64,000 nucleotides of DNA from assembly GCA_038373885.1 (NCBI GenBank), contig JAWZYV010013019.1, forward strand, positions 186,001 through 250,000, written 5' to 3'. Both the position numbers and the translations under genes were made by a program. The notes beneath the pieces were generated by a model that saw only the letters and a program-made list of their open reading frames with translations, was not told the origin of the DNA and did no database searches. Numbering within the stretch: the first letter of the stretch is position 1; each line of letters begins with the position of its first letter. Positions 12,878 to 23,452 of the stretch are shown here, one piece after another. This stretch comes from Cheiracanthium punctorium (Eukaryota; Arthropoda; Arachnida; Araneae; Cheiracanthiidae).

Positions 12878-13090
12878 TACAGTAGACCCCTTATAACATG
12901 GGTTCATATAACACGGAAAAATTTGCTGTCTTTTTCCCATAACACGTTAAAGAAGATTCGTACAACACAGTAAAAGAAAGAAACACATTTTGCTGTGTTA
13001 CCTGTTAATTCTAGTGATGCTGTTCTTGTGTTTGTGCCTCGTACAACACGTACACATTCATATAATTAAAATCTTTTTACTCTCGAAGCG
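12878..13090. mobile_element. Pogo/Tigger-like terminal fragment
   Basis: TA followed by CAGTAGACCCCTTATAACA is a typical pogo-like left end. Nearby the sequence repeats TATAACACGG and CATAACACG-type subterminal words. No matching right end was found here. A related right end (GGGGGTCTACTG then TA) lies at 45110-45221. There is no coding sequence. Confidence 0.55.
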
Positions 13091-13139
13091 ATGCATCTCA
13101 ATAATAATGTCCATCGTTCGTTGTATAAACGTTTAAACA

Positions 13140-14075
13140 CAGGGGAAGGCGGCCTAAAATGATCCTAGTGGGTAAAACAATCTACACTTTTCTTCTTCCA
13201 CACAGGTAGCACTATCTACCAGGTAACACATAAAATTGTTGTGCCAAGTGTAGATGATGCAAAGGCGATATTTAAGCGATTACAGTATTACGCGTGTTTT
13301 AGAATTTTTCGGAAAATTAATTTTTTAAGACCCTATTTTTTAAGCCCTAACTTTCCTCTTTATGTAGCTATACAGTGTTTTATATACAGAAATATGACTT
13401 GGTTTAGTGAATGGAGTATTTTTTTAGGTGGGAATTGCACTTGCTTAGTTTGTTATGCTCCTCAGCATCATCCAGTAATCTGACAAAAAACGGGCAGATA
13501 TTTTGCCGGGTAAAATGATCCATCGGCTGAAAAAAATCCAGTACCGGGTCCTGAGTACCATGGCAGCCCTTCAACCGCTCTCAAAATGCGTGACTCTCCC
13601 AAATCTTTCTCTCTCTGTCCACGTGATATTCACCAGTTGCCAATGAAAACGGAATCACGCACTTCGAGGAAAAGACATTTTTTTTTTCGCTTGTGACGCA
13701 TTTTTATTTTGAGCGTTTCTTAAAATAAATTATGTGCGCTACTTTAATGTGAAACTTATTTTATTTCAGTAGTTATAGTCATAATTACTTTTATATTCTT
13801 TTATTTTGCCTATAAAAAACAATTTACTATTATTTTCAAATGAAGGATCATTTTGTTCTTTTGTGAGGGTAGAATGATCCTTTAGAAATTTTTTCAAAAG
13901 TCTATTTCTTTCATTACTCAATGTGGGTTTAATATATTATTAAAATATGTTTATAATGCAAAATATAGTGTAAAACATATTAGCAAAAAGCCAAAGTTTT
14001 ATTTATTTATTTATTTTATTTTATTTTACAAAAGGTCTTCCCTTAAGGCGATCATTTTGGCCGCCTTCCGTCCTG
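13140..14075. mobile_element. TIR element with repeated AAAATGATCC motif
   Basis: The left end CAGGGGAAGGCGGCCTAAAA and the right end are inverted repeats with small gaps. The right end, read inward, is CAGGACGGAAGGCGGCCAAA. Copies of AAAATGATCC or close variants occur at 13156, 13512, 13871 and, inverted, at 13845 and 14050. No transposase is readable: the 80-codon frame at 13241 has no known motif. No clear target duplication was found, so the superfamily is open. The TTTA/TTTTA run at 13996-14031 is internal. Confidence 0.65.
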
Positions 14076-14540
14076 TCTATTTTCTTTAACGAAACGTTCA
14101 TCTCTTTCAGTTGACCACTTTTAAATTAGAAACTTACTGAGGCTTTAGTCTATGCTGCCTGATACTGATAATCAAGTTCTTTTAACACACAAAATTTGTA
14201 AATCATGCCAAATGCAACAGCTATGAAACATATACCAACATGATCGTATCTGGTTACACTGCTGCTAAACAAATGGATAACTTATTCTTTACAAACGTTG
14301 AGTGCTATCGCTGGACACTAAAGTACATGTTTTTATCACTGCTTTTGAAGTTTATGTTTAAGACATGCGATTGTCCCTTTAAAAAAGCTACAATTATTAG
14401 GCCCTTTTTGACGGGGAGCGGTACTTTATAGAATTCATCAACATAAATATAAACTACGAAACAAAGCATCATCTCCAAAAAACGCTTTAACAGAATATTT
14501 CCTTGTACCTTAATGTATTGGAAGGTTTGTGGAGGTTTAC

Positions 14541-14581
14541 AAATTAAAATCATTAAGACAGACAAATTAAAATCATTAAGA
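14541..14581 (+). repeat. 23-bp tandem duplication
   Basis: AAATTAAAATCATTAAGA occurs at 14541-14558 and again at 14564-14581. The perfect copies indicate a recent slippage or patch duplication. Confidence 0.85.
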
Positions 14582-15716
14582 TTTTTCCACCTGTGTTGGT
14601 AAGAGTTGAAAAATACATGTTTTCTGCATATATAAAGCAATGCATCGCGGAAGAATTGCTAAAGTATTTCCATTAAAAAATCTATATCAGAATTATGAGG
14701 TAGCAAGAATGTTTGTATGTCGTATCCGTCAAAGCATACTAACAATCCGAGAAATAAAACAAAGTCGAAAACAGTTTTATTTTATTGATTTATTGCAGTT
14801 TTAATAAACGTTTCCAGCTTTTTAATTTCAATGAAATAAATAAATGATAAGCATAAAATGTATTCGCAAACGGCTTTCGTAGTTGGACGCTACCCTTTTT
14901 TACATCTGAAAAGTGCTCCGGTTCTTTTAAGATCTGAAAAATATTTTTTTCGTAAAATGCCAACATGAAATCGAGTAAGTAACGGTTATCGAAATCCTAC
15001 TTCAAAATTAAATATCCTGTATGAACAAAAATTAATACTCTAAACTTGCTTGGCATATTTATCTATGACGAATCACGTTGCAAGTATCGGGGAACTGATC
15101 CAATCTGTAACACCGTTTTTCATCAAAGTGCACTTCCAAAATTACTTTCCGTTCACTTGATACGTGGATTTCCTTGAAGTACCTTTATCGGAGTTTAATT
15201 CAAATTATAAAAAGGAACTAAAAAATATTTCTGAAATTAAATCAGAATCTTTTTTTTTCTCATCAAAGTATTTCAAGTTCCTTCATGTAAAATAGAATTT
15301 TCTAATGAGTAATTATATATTCGTCTTTAAATAGATCAGTGTTTGCTCTTGGAAAATATTGAATTCCTTAAAAATTATCACGCTTGACGTCGCATATTTG
15401 CTTAGATCCTCTTTTGGGAATTAAATTAAACAAAAAAATTTAAGAAATGTAAATTTTGACCGTACTGTAGTTAGAATTTAAAAGAAGGGTGTACTAAAGT
15501 ATAATGTTAAGCTAATATTTCACAATATTTTGTTTCTCCCTAAAACTCGTGAAAAAATATAAGTATATAGGTAGGGTTTTTATGCACATTGCAAGCATTA
15601 AATATGCAATTTTAAAGTAAGGTTTTCTGCATATTACTTTTTTTTTCATAAAAATATTTCCTTTTTTCTAATCAAAGCATTAGATATACAAATTCAAAGT
15701 AAAGTACTCGGCATAT
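14582..15716. other. AT-rich stretch, nothing recognised
   Basis: The minus-strand 111-codon frame ending near 14305 crosses the tandem duplication and has no recognisable domain. Nothing else was identified. Confidence 0.4.
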
Positions 15717-15847
15717 TACACCTTAAAAAAAGAACTAAATTTGCTCCGAAGTATTTAAAATCAGGACAAATTTATCAGGACTTTAAATCATTCGAAGCTA
15801 ATTTAGTTCCTTCGGAGCGAATTTATTTCTATTTTTTAAGCGTGTAC
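15717..15847. repeat. Short palindromic foldback
   Basis: GAACTAAATTTGCTCCGAA in the left half pairs with two partly overlapping inverted matches in the right half: TTCGAAGCTAATTTAGTTC and TTCGGAGCGAATTTATTTC. The outer ends ACACCTTAAAAAA and TTTTTTAAGCGTGT also pair. It could be a tiny foldback MITE. No target duplication was confirmed. Confidence 0.6.
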
Positions 15848-17379
15848 ACTATAATGTGCAGCATAATTAGAGGGATAAGCCATTAAAAATACGCTTAAAA
15901 ACACTAACTACTAGAAAAATAAATCAGAATTTATACATTTTCTATAAAACATGTTCACATGCATATGGGTGGTATCATGCATAACAGTGGTCCTTTAGAA
16001 AAGCGATCGCCGTCGCAGTATATTTTAACAGATTTAAAAACAATTCTGTGATGTTAAACACTCGAAAAAGTTAAAAATGCTTCGTTACCTAATACACTAT
16101 GCGCTAATGCTAACAGTACAGCTACACGTCTCATGCAATTTTAGAAAAAATTCATAAGCATAAAAATTGCCTTTAAAAATGGGCCGAATAGTTACACGTT
16201 TAGGTAAACACTGCAAAATTCCGTATGTTTAGAATTTTTTCCTGAGTCTTTCGTAACTCCAACGGATTCATTGTTTGTAACTGTTCACAGTAAAACTTCT
16301 AAAAAAGCATTCAAATACTTTCGAGTCACTGGTGCAATTAAATCTTTAAAAAGCTGTTACAAAAATGCATGATTTTCTGAAAGAACAGCCGTAATATGTT
16401 ATTAAAATCATACATTGTTATTCACATTTCATGTTCACATGGGAATGAATAAAAGTTGGAGCACAAAAAACATATTGTTTTAAAAACATTTTAATGTTAT
16501 CTTCAAACGTATCTGCATCATATATTCCCTTTACTTTAAATAGCTTTTAAAAGGAAAGATATATAAAACAACTCAGTAGAAATATTTAATAATATTCAAA
16601 ATTTTCTTAACTCTTAACGAAATAATGAACTTTCGGATTTAACATATAGCTCCCCCAAAATAATTTCGACGACAAATACGCAGCACATTATAAAAAAGGT
16701 GAGCCAATCACAAATGAGTCCCAATCATTAACTAGAAAAATAAATTGGAAGTGTGAATCATATTCATATGACTTATATATACAATTTAAATATGTTATTA
16801 AAAAGTTTTATTGTTAGTTATATTCAATACGTGCATGGGAATCCAACAAATTTTTTAAAAGTATACGATTTCGGTTTGTTTGTCTGCCCGTCTGTGACGC
16901 AACTGCCTTAAATATTTATAGATTTCTAGGATGCACAGATTATTGATATTACTGTATCATGTACCATGCTTAAAACGGCATATGCAGCATTCACAGTTCT
17001 TTGACAGAGTCCCAAAAATAATTCTAATACATTACGCTCTATCAGCTTTCATTGTTTAAAACATAGTTTTGAAATATCAGTCTATTTAAAATAAAACAAA
17101 ATTAGCTTGTTGAGAACCATATGCTGAGAAGAGGAGGGGAATGACGTCGATATAGTCCACTATTGTATTGAAGACAAATTTAATGAGTAGTAACTTATTT
17201 AATTTTTTTGTATGCATATCTTATTTCACGTGCATGTTTTTAGCTCACTTTTTAGAAAAAAAAAATGTATACTGCTTTCAACATACATTAACACATCATT
17301 TTTTGTATGTAAACCATTGCCTAAATCTTCACTCCGACTAAGCAGTTTCCCATGCAATGATAAGCACAGTCGTAATTCA
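15848..17379. other. AT-rich stretch, nothing recognised
   Basis: No coding similarity, RNA gene or repeat structure was seen in this 1.5-kb region. Confidence 0.45.
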
Positions 17380-17785
17380 GGAGCAATTTAAACTTCACTA
17401 ATTGCATCATACTGATACTCTCTACTGGACCGGAAGAAAGTTTAAAACAAAGTTCGCAGAACTAATTTGAAACATGCGAAATCCATTCTCATATATAATC
17501 TTTATTATGTAAAAAGATACGGAATCGATAAAATATACATCACGTGAAACGATATCTGTCTGTGGAGTGGATGATTAACTGTAACAGCCTTAAAACTTTC
17601 CATTTTTCACTGTCAGAACTAAATAACCAAAATACCACTTCTTTATAATTTCACCCTCTCCTACATCAGACGTATTTGTAGAGGCCTTTAAAACTAATTT
17701 GTCAGTACTTCCACCCGAAAATGTAAAATCTGCAAGAATGTTCAGTAACGTTTGTGTTAGAGTGGCAGAGGATTTTTTTTACTCT
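17380..17785 (-). repeat. Paralogous block, copy 1 (partner at 27386-27904)
   Basis: On the minus strand one part translates as LTQTLLNILADFTFSGGSTD with KLVL following. The partner at 27.4-27.9 kb gives FTFSGTNTDKLVF at the same place. The similarity continues through sequence that is not open in a shared frame, including ATCACGTGAAACxATATCT. It could be a terminal exon plus 3' untranslated region of a gene family, or an old repeat. This copy has stops in the partner's frame. Confidence 0.55.
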
Positions 17786-17918
17786 TTTTTTTTATAATGT
17801 AATATTAATATATGATAAAAATTAAATGTTCTGATATGACAAATATGTTTTCAATTGTGAACCGTGACACATGTAGCCATAGTCTTATAAAAATGTGTTA
17901 CGCCATAAAGAATTCGGC

Positions 17919-18145
17919 GCCGCTCAGGCAGTGTGGTGGCTTAAGAACCATTCTATCACGCCTTGGGTTCAGATTTGAGTCCCGGCTTGGTCATGGATGT
18001 TAACTTGTCCGTCTCTTCATAGGGGGTAACGCTGGTCGTCTACTAGGTGCCCTCATAATAAAATGGCCACCATACATTCGAGCAGTTGAAGTGGACAAGC
18101 CTAATCGGGAAGTGCAAGCCCGTTGAAAAAAATAAATAAATAATG
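17919..18145 (+). mobile_element. SINE-like retroposon with AAAT tail and 11-bp TSD
   Basis: A perfect 11-bp direct repeat AAGAATTCGGC flanks the unit at 17908-17918 and 18146-18156. The tail is AAAAAAATAAATAAATAAT. A B-box-like GATTTGAGTCC lies about 60 bp in, so a tRNA-derived head is plausible but degenerate. The body differs from the SINEs at 10.8 and 48.2 kb, so it is a separate family. Confidence 0.85.
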
Positions 18146-18238
18146 AAGAATTCGGCAAGTAATTCCCAGAAAGGGATATTGAGATTAACTAAGAGTAGGA
18201 CGTTAAGGAAGAAACATTTCGAACCGATTTCGAATATG

Positions 18239-18775
18239 CTTTTTTTTTTTTTTTTTAATCCTAAAGGAGGTTAAAATTGAAGAATAATCGAAGATCTACA
18301 TTCTCGCAAATATTTTACGGTTCGTTCAATTCACTTTATGTTTAAATGCTATTTAGATTCAATTCATATTATCTTCGTTGCTGTTGCGTCAAATTCCTTT
18401 GGCAACAGCGAAACGGTGTGAGATTCTCCATATAGAAGAGCGATGGCCGAAAGGCGAAAGGGAGTGGCTTCCATTTTAATAAGCCCCAGCGGGAGTAAGA
18501 CCGGCATAGCTCGGGGTCTCCTAATTATGAAAGAAATCCAGAGGAGAGACCTAGCATCTGAAATCGGCATCCCCAGAGGTATCGTTGAAATATGGAAGAC
18601 ACTGGAGCCACGAACATATTTTACGTGCACCAGCTACCAGTATCATACACGGTCCCACAGTAGTGAATTCGAGAGAGGATTTCACCCTCCCAAGCACTGA
18701 CCAAGCCGGTATTACTTCTCTTTCTGTGTTCTAACAGGAGCAGAGCTCAGCGTCTAGACCACTACAGGACTATGT
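18239..18775 (-). other. GC-richer island after a T-tract, possible minus-strand retroposon
   Basis: A T-run at about 18241-18258 would be the A-tail of a minus-strand insert. Bases 18385-18775 are clearly less AT-rich than the surroundings. Overlapping frames exist on both strands: plus 18443-18700 (MAERRKGVASILIS) and minus 18364-18630 (FHISTIPLGMPISDA). The minus 5' region contains tRNA-like GTAGTGGTCTAGACGCTGAG. No target duplication was found. I do not recognise the proteins, and the function is unknown. Confidence 0.35.
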
Positions 18776-18953
18776 TCCTTGTACCTGATAGAAGTGACGG
18801 ACATATGACGTAATACCATGATAATTATCTTGCATAATTATGTATAATATTCGTAATTAAACAGACTGAGCTATCCTGAAGTCCCAGAAATTTAGAAAAC
18901 CTTTATAATTTGGGAATCAACAAGCTTTAAAACTATGCTATTTTTATAAAATA

Positions 18954-21020
18954 CTAGCTGAAGTACCCGTTCTTCGCACGGGAATGAATGGACTTTTTCA
19001 TATTACGATTTGTGGTGATTACTATTTATTGTAATAAACAGATATAGCAAAATGGATATCGCGTTATATTGTGTCTAATAATCATGCATGCCGAATTTCA
19101 AGGCAATCGTTTGTACGATGCAGAAGTCCATGCGGCGTAGCGCAATCTAGTGGCGAGTTTTAGCAAAACGGATACGGCGAAAATATTCTTCGCATTCAGA
19201 TATCGATGTATACGAATTTTCATGACGATCGGCTGGACAGTCCTGAAGTTCATGTGTTGACACGACATCTAGTGGCAAGTTATAGGAAAATGGATAGCTC
19301 CAAACTCTTCCCCGTGTTCAAATATCTATGTATACCTATTTTCATAGCGATCATTTGCACAGTCAAGAAGTGATACACTGCAAGTCCATCTAGTGGTTAA
19401 TTAAAGTAATGAACTGCTACAGCGCCGTCAAGTGGCGTGTTATAGCAAAATGGATAACGCCAAAATATTCTCATTGTTCAAATAGCTATGTATACTGATT
19501 TTAATAGCGACCGTTTGAATGGTCAAGAATTTGGCCTGCTGCAGTGTCATCTAGTGGCGAGTTAAAATAATAATGCATTGCAATGTCATCTAGTGGTGAG
19601 TACCATCAAAAGGAACGCAGTTAGAATATATTCTTCGTGCTCAAATGTGTAAGTATAAAAAATTTTATGCCGATCGGTCAAACGGTATAGAAGTTGATGC
19701 GTTGCAGCGCCGTTTAGCGGCAAGTTACAGCAAAATGGATAGTGAAAAATATTCTCCGTGTTCTAATATTCGCGTGTACCAAATTTCATCGAAATCGGTT
19801 GGACGATATTCGCATAGCAAACGGCTAAATGGAATAGAATTCGGCGTTGTGCTGCGGCACCAAGTGGCAGTTTAGAGGAAAACGGATAGCATAAAAACCT
19901 TCTCCATGATAAAAGACTTAGGTGAACACAATTTCATGGTGATTGGTCAAACGGTGCTGGAGTTTTTCAACCTCATACACACGTACCAACATTCATTTTT
20001 ATCTATAACCAGTGTCATTATATATCCCAGTCTCAAATAAAATCCAGTTTCAAATCTAAGCCTCGCCAAAGTGCCAACATACGCCATTTTGCAAGAGTTT
20101 TTTCAGGGAATCATTCGAAGCATTGACTTAGCAGCGATCAATAGGGGAAATGGTTCGACACGCCAAAAAGTAAAGCACAGGAAAGCATTTATTTGAAAAG
20201 TGGAATCCCTTAATACAGCCGAATTTTTTTAAATTATCAACTATAACGTGTTTTATTCATCGTTACTACGATCTACTAAATGAGAAGATTTCAATTTTCT
20301 GAAATTTGGCGGAATTCCCCCAACTTAAATCAATGTACTCAATTGGCGAGAATTCTGAAGATAGATCGCTTGAAATCCCTTAATAACTGTATTATTTCTT
20401 CACAGATCATTAAAATTTAACGCTGTATTCTAATAAAATCTTTGCACTTGTTTTCAAAAATCTATTTCCTTAAGCTCTCAATAAATTGCGCCAAGCCGAA
20501 AACTGTGCAAACCGCTAAAACCCACTTTCTGGGCATTTGAGCCATTTTATTTTTTCGCCAAACTAAAAAATGTTACATATTAGCCTCGGAAATCTTCAAT
20601 TCTTATTGTTTTGCGTATAAAACATTTCATTCCTGCTCTGATTTCCCATGCACACGATATTATAATAAAAAAATAATAATCTTACAAATATAAACTAACA
20701 AAAAAATCATTATTCTTTTATTTTTACTTTGAGAATTTAAAACATTTTATTCGGCAAAATCGCCACACATGGCAACCACGATGCTTATTTCAGACTTTTT
20801 TGACTACAGGGGTTACAATTACGGAAAGCTTTTGGCGTGGAGAACATAAAAAATCTCTTAAATTCCGGGAACGGGTGGACTTTCAAAGTTTTAAAGTGGA
20901 CTATGATTTATGCTATATTATTTTACATATCTGTGCAAAATTTCAGGTTGATAGGTCCATTTTTGTGGATTTGTATACGAATCAAATCCACAAACAGAAT
21001 TTCATTTTTATTTATAAGGA
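18954..21020 (-). mobile_element. Non-autonomous Helitron, copy 1
   Basis: On the minus strand the 5' end is TCCTTATAAATAAAAATGAA, preceded by A. The 3' end has a hairpin (CCCGTGCGAAGAACGGG) followed by a CTAG terminus and then T. That is the Helitron pattern: 5' TC, 3' hairpin plus CTRR, A-T target, no inverted ends, no duplication. The element is 2067 bp. It matches the plus-oriented copy at 59923-62020 throughout. There is no Rep/helicase coding sequence, so movement would depend on an autonomous relative. Confidence 0.92.
19020..19985 (-). repeat. ~110-bp internal repeat array of the Helitron
   Basis: About eight degenerate units recur, each with words like AGCAAAATGGATA, ATCTAGTGGCGAGTT, ATGTATACxxATTTTCAT and GCGATCGxTTG. 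Spacing is roughly 105-125 bp. The other copy has the same array at 61030-61960. The frame at 19645-19875 is an accident of this repeat. Confidence 0.85.
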
Positions 21021-21452
21021 TATGTAAACGGTAAGTCGCATAAGTTTTGAGAGGATGTTTTTCTGTCCTAACTTCTTCGGTAAGCGAAATTTCTTAATGA
21101 TGTAAATTAGTAGTTTCCAGCTTTTATCGTCCTAAAAAGTGCACAACTAATAATATGTGTGAAAATTATTAATTTAAAAAATACTAACCGTTATTTTGAA
21201 AACTTGAAAACAAAAGTTTTGAGAGGATTCAGTTTTACTAAACTTTTATTGAAATTTATCGTCACAATGTAATGAGAAATACAGAAATATGTAGTATGTT
21301 TTGGCATATTGTTTTGCCTCGAGGACTGCAGCACATCCTCTGTGTATGGAATTAACAAGATCGAGATGGGAGTTCTTACCCATTCGGATTACATTCTGAT
21401 TAAAGATCCCGAAGGAGTTCTGAGTTGGAGAATGCTTACCCGTTGCAACTTT
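21021..21452. other. No gene recognised
   Basis: Short AT-rich interval between the Helitron and the tandem repeat. The minus frame at 21246-21542 runs into the repeat and resembles nothing known. Confidence 0.4.
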
Positions 21453-21830
21453 TTTTAACACGCTTTTATTAGCTTCACCTGTATGTATGTTTGTATGCTT
21501 GTATGTTTGTAATCGACTCCTTTGAACTCGATTTTGACCCACTTTAAACGGTCAGATTTAATTTAAACTTCGTAGATATATCAAAGATCGATGACAATAC
21601 AATAATTTGATAAGTTTATCCCATTATCCTGATTTTAACACGCTTTTATTTATTAGCTTCACCTGTATGTATGTTTGTAACCGACTCCTTTGAACTCAAA
21701 TTTGGCACACTTTAAACGGTCAGATTTAATTTAAACTTTGTACATTTATGAAGAACCGGTGACAATACAATAATTTTATAATTTTATCTCATTATCCTGA
21801 TCAGGATCGCCAGGATTAAATAATTTCCCC
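21453..21830 (+). repeat. Two ~180-bp direct units beginning TTTTAACACGCTTTTATT
   Basis: Units start near 21453 and 21634. Each runs from TTTTAACACGCTTTTATT through GTATGTATGTTTGTA, CGACTCCTTTGAACTC and TAAACGGTCAGATTTAATTT to ATTATCCTGAT. A third partial start occurs at 24310 on the far side of the 21880-24137 element. This is some dispersed repeat of unknown class. Confidence 0.8.
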
Positions 21831-21936
21831 ATTTCTTATCCTGATTGAAAGTAGAACACTTCCAAAGATTACAATCTTATAGTAGGGGAGCCCATGGTGT
21901 TTTTGGGGATTTACTCGAGCACGGCAGATGAGCATA

Positions 21937-21953
21937 GGGGGGGGGGGGGGGGG
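21937..21953 (+). repeat. 17-base G tract
   Basis: A pure G homopolymer just inside the left TIR of the 21880-24137 element. Long poly-G is rare in such AT-rich DNA, and assembly length may be unreliable. Confidence 0.9.
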
Positions 21954-22538
21954 TACCTTGCATCATGTTGAGTACCTCCACCATATATAAGTCCTGTATG
22001 TAGGGACGTGCGTCTAAGGCAACTCATCAGATTAGTAAAAAAAAAATTGATCGTCAGAAATACTGAAGCGCGTCAGATTAAGATAAAGTGGGTTAATTAC
22101 TAGATAAAAACTGTATATTCAGAAAATCTGAAGATTTGAATGTAACCTAAGGGAGTGGGAGAGTTACAAAGTTAAAAAAAAAAAAAAAAAAGTTGTCGTG
22201 ACATTCTCGAGCGCGGTTGAATTTTTGTTATTTTGTAGGAAATGATGCAAGAACCACGAAACAATATAATCTGCCGATTTCCACGAGCCGATGTAATAAA
22301 AATACGAGCCAAAGCAATAAAAATACGAACCAAAGCAATAAAGATCATCAATGAAGAAATGAGCGTGCAAAGATAGCTCGATCAATGATAACGAGCACGC
22401 TCTTCGAGTTAGTGTAGATGACAAGGAGTTCTACATCTCTGGTCCTCAACAAACAAGAACAGCAAATTTTCAGAAAGAAATATCAAATGCAAAGAAGCTT
22501 TTGTCAAGTTTTTAATTCATCATTGAGCTGATCAGGAG

Positions 22539-23452
22539 ATGGCTACTATTATTAGTAACGAAACAATTCATCTTAATCATGATTTGTGTTATGTATATTC
22601 AGTTACCGATAATAAAGTTACCGGAACAATCCACCATGAACTCTCATGTCCTGCGATCATGAAGAAGCAGATACAAAAATTGCATTTTTGGCAAGTCAAA
22701 CAAAAGAAGATTACTCAGTTACAATCAGAACTTCAGACACAGATATTGTTGTCATCATGTTGGTCAATATGGGACATCTCCAAGCATCGGTTAAAATATG
22801 GATGGATCTTGGAGTTCACAATGTACGCCGTTCGTTATATTGACGTATTTGTTCTTTATGCTAAGCTCGGTCCAATAATTTCGCTAGCGCTACCAGCTCT
22901 TCACGCGCTAACAGGATGCGATTACAATCGAGGCAAAAAAAAAAAAAACCTCTGCAAATTTTTATGGGTTCAAATGTTTTTCAGAAGACATTTGAAGATG
23001 TAGGTTCAGAGGATTATAATATAGAAGATTCTTTTGACATTCTACAATCTTTTATCTGCTACTTGTATGGTTTGAAAAAATTAGCTGATGTCAACCTTGC
23101 AAGAATGGAAATCTTTAATAACTACTATAAATAAAACTATGATTGACATGTCACCAACAGATTACGGGTGGACGAATGTCGATGGAAAATTTCAAATGAC
23201 TTGGTTTGTTAGCAATCAGTTACCTGATGCATACGAAGATGTTTTCATAACAACAGTTATTGACGAAACTTCAGATTTAGGTATATTTCTTTTTAATACT
23301 TTGATAACATGTTATTCATGAAATCAATAAAATTGTGTTAACGGTTATAACGATTTCCTGTTACAGATACGAAAACTGTAGACAATATTGGAGGTCCAAT
23401 TGAATTATTAGATTTGGAGTATGATAATTCTACGGATGACGACGAAGATTGA
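22539..23452 (+). pseudogene. HEEADTK / HALTGCD family protein, frameshifted, spliced
   Basis: The product belongs to a family of uncharacterised animal proteins I recognise by HEEADTK, DTDIVVIML, a LPALHALTGCD stretch and a late GW-containing segment (TDYGWTNVDGKF). The start used is the ATG at 22539 (MATIISNETIHLNHDLCYVY), but an upstream exon is possible: TTTTGTAG precedes GAAATGATGC at 22241. The reading moves from frame 3 to frame 2 near 22646 (HEEADTKIAFLASQ), back near 22843 (LGPIISLALPALHALTGCDY), to frame 2 after a run of A near 22935, and again near 23090. A clean GT-AG intron at 23281-23366 joins ..DETSDL to DTKTVDNIGG, and the protein ends with the acidic NSTDDDED. AATAAA follows at 23499. 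Biochemical function is unknown. A PIN/nuclease-like fold has been my impression of this family but is not shown here. Confidence 0.7.
23281..23366 (+). other. GT-AG intron in the HEEADTK gene
   Basis: It begins GTATAT and ends CTGTTACAG. Removing it keeps the reading frame (phase 1) and exposes an acidic C-terminal tail ending at the TGA at 23450-23452. Loss of frame elsewhere shows the gene is decayed, but the splice sites look sound. Confidence 0.7.

Noticed and set aside
14305..14640. 111-codon minus-strand open frame
   Set aside because: It has no recognisable domain, spans a local tandem duplication and has AT-driven composition. Length alone is weak evidence.
19645..19875. Open frame shared with 61121-61414
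   Set aside because: The similarity comes from the Helitron's internal repeat array, not from a conserved protein.
20800..21034. Open frames shared with 59920-60239
   Set aside because: Conserved because both are copies of one Helitron; frames shift between copies and no known domain is present.
22164..22424. Minus-strand frame overlapping the HEEADTK element
   Set aside because: Antisense to sequence that fits the upstream part of the plus-strand gene; contains repeats from a local duplication.
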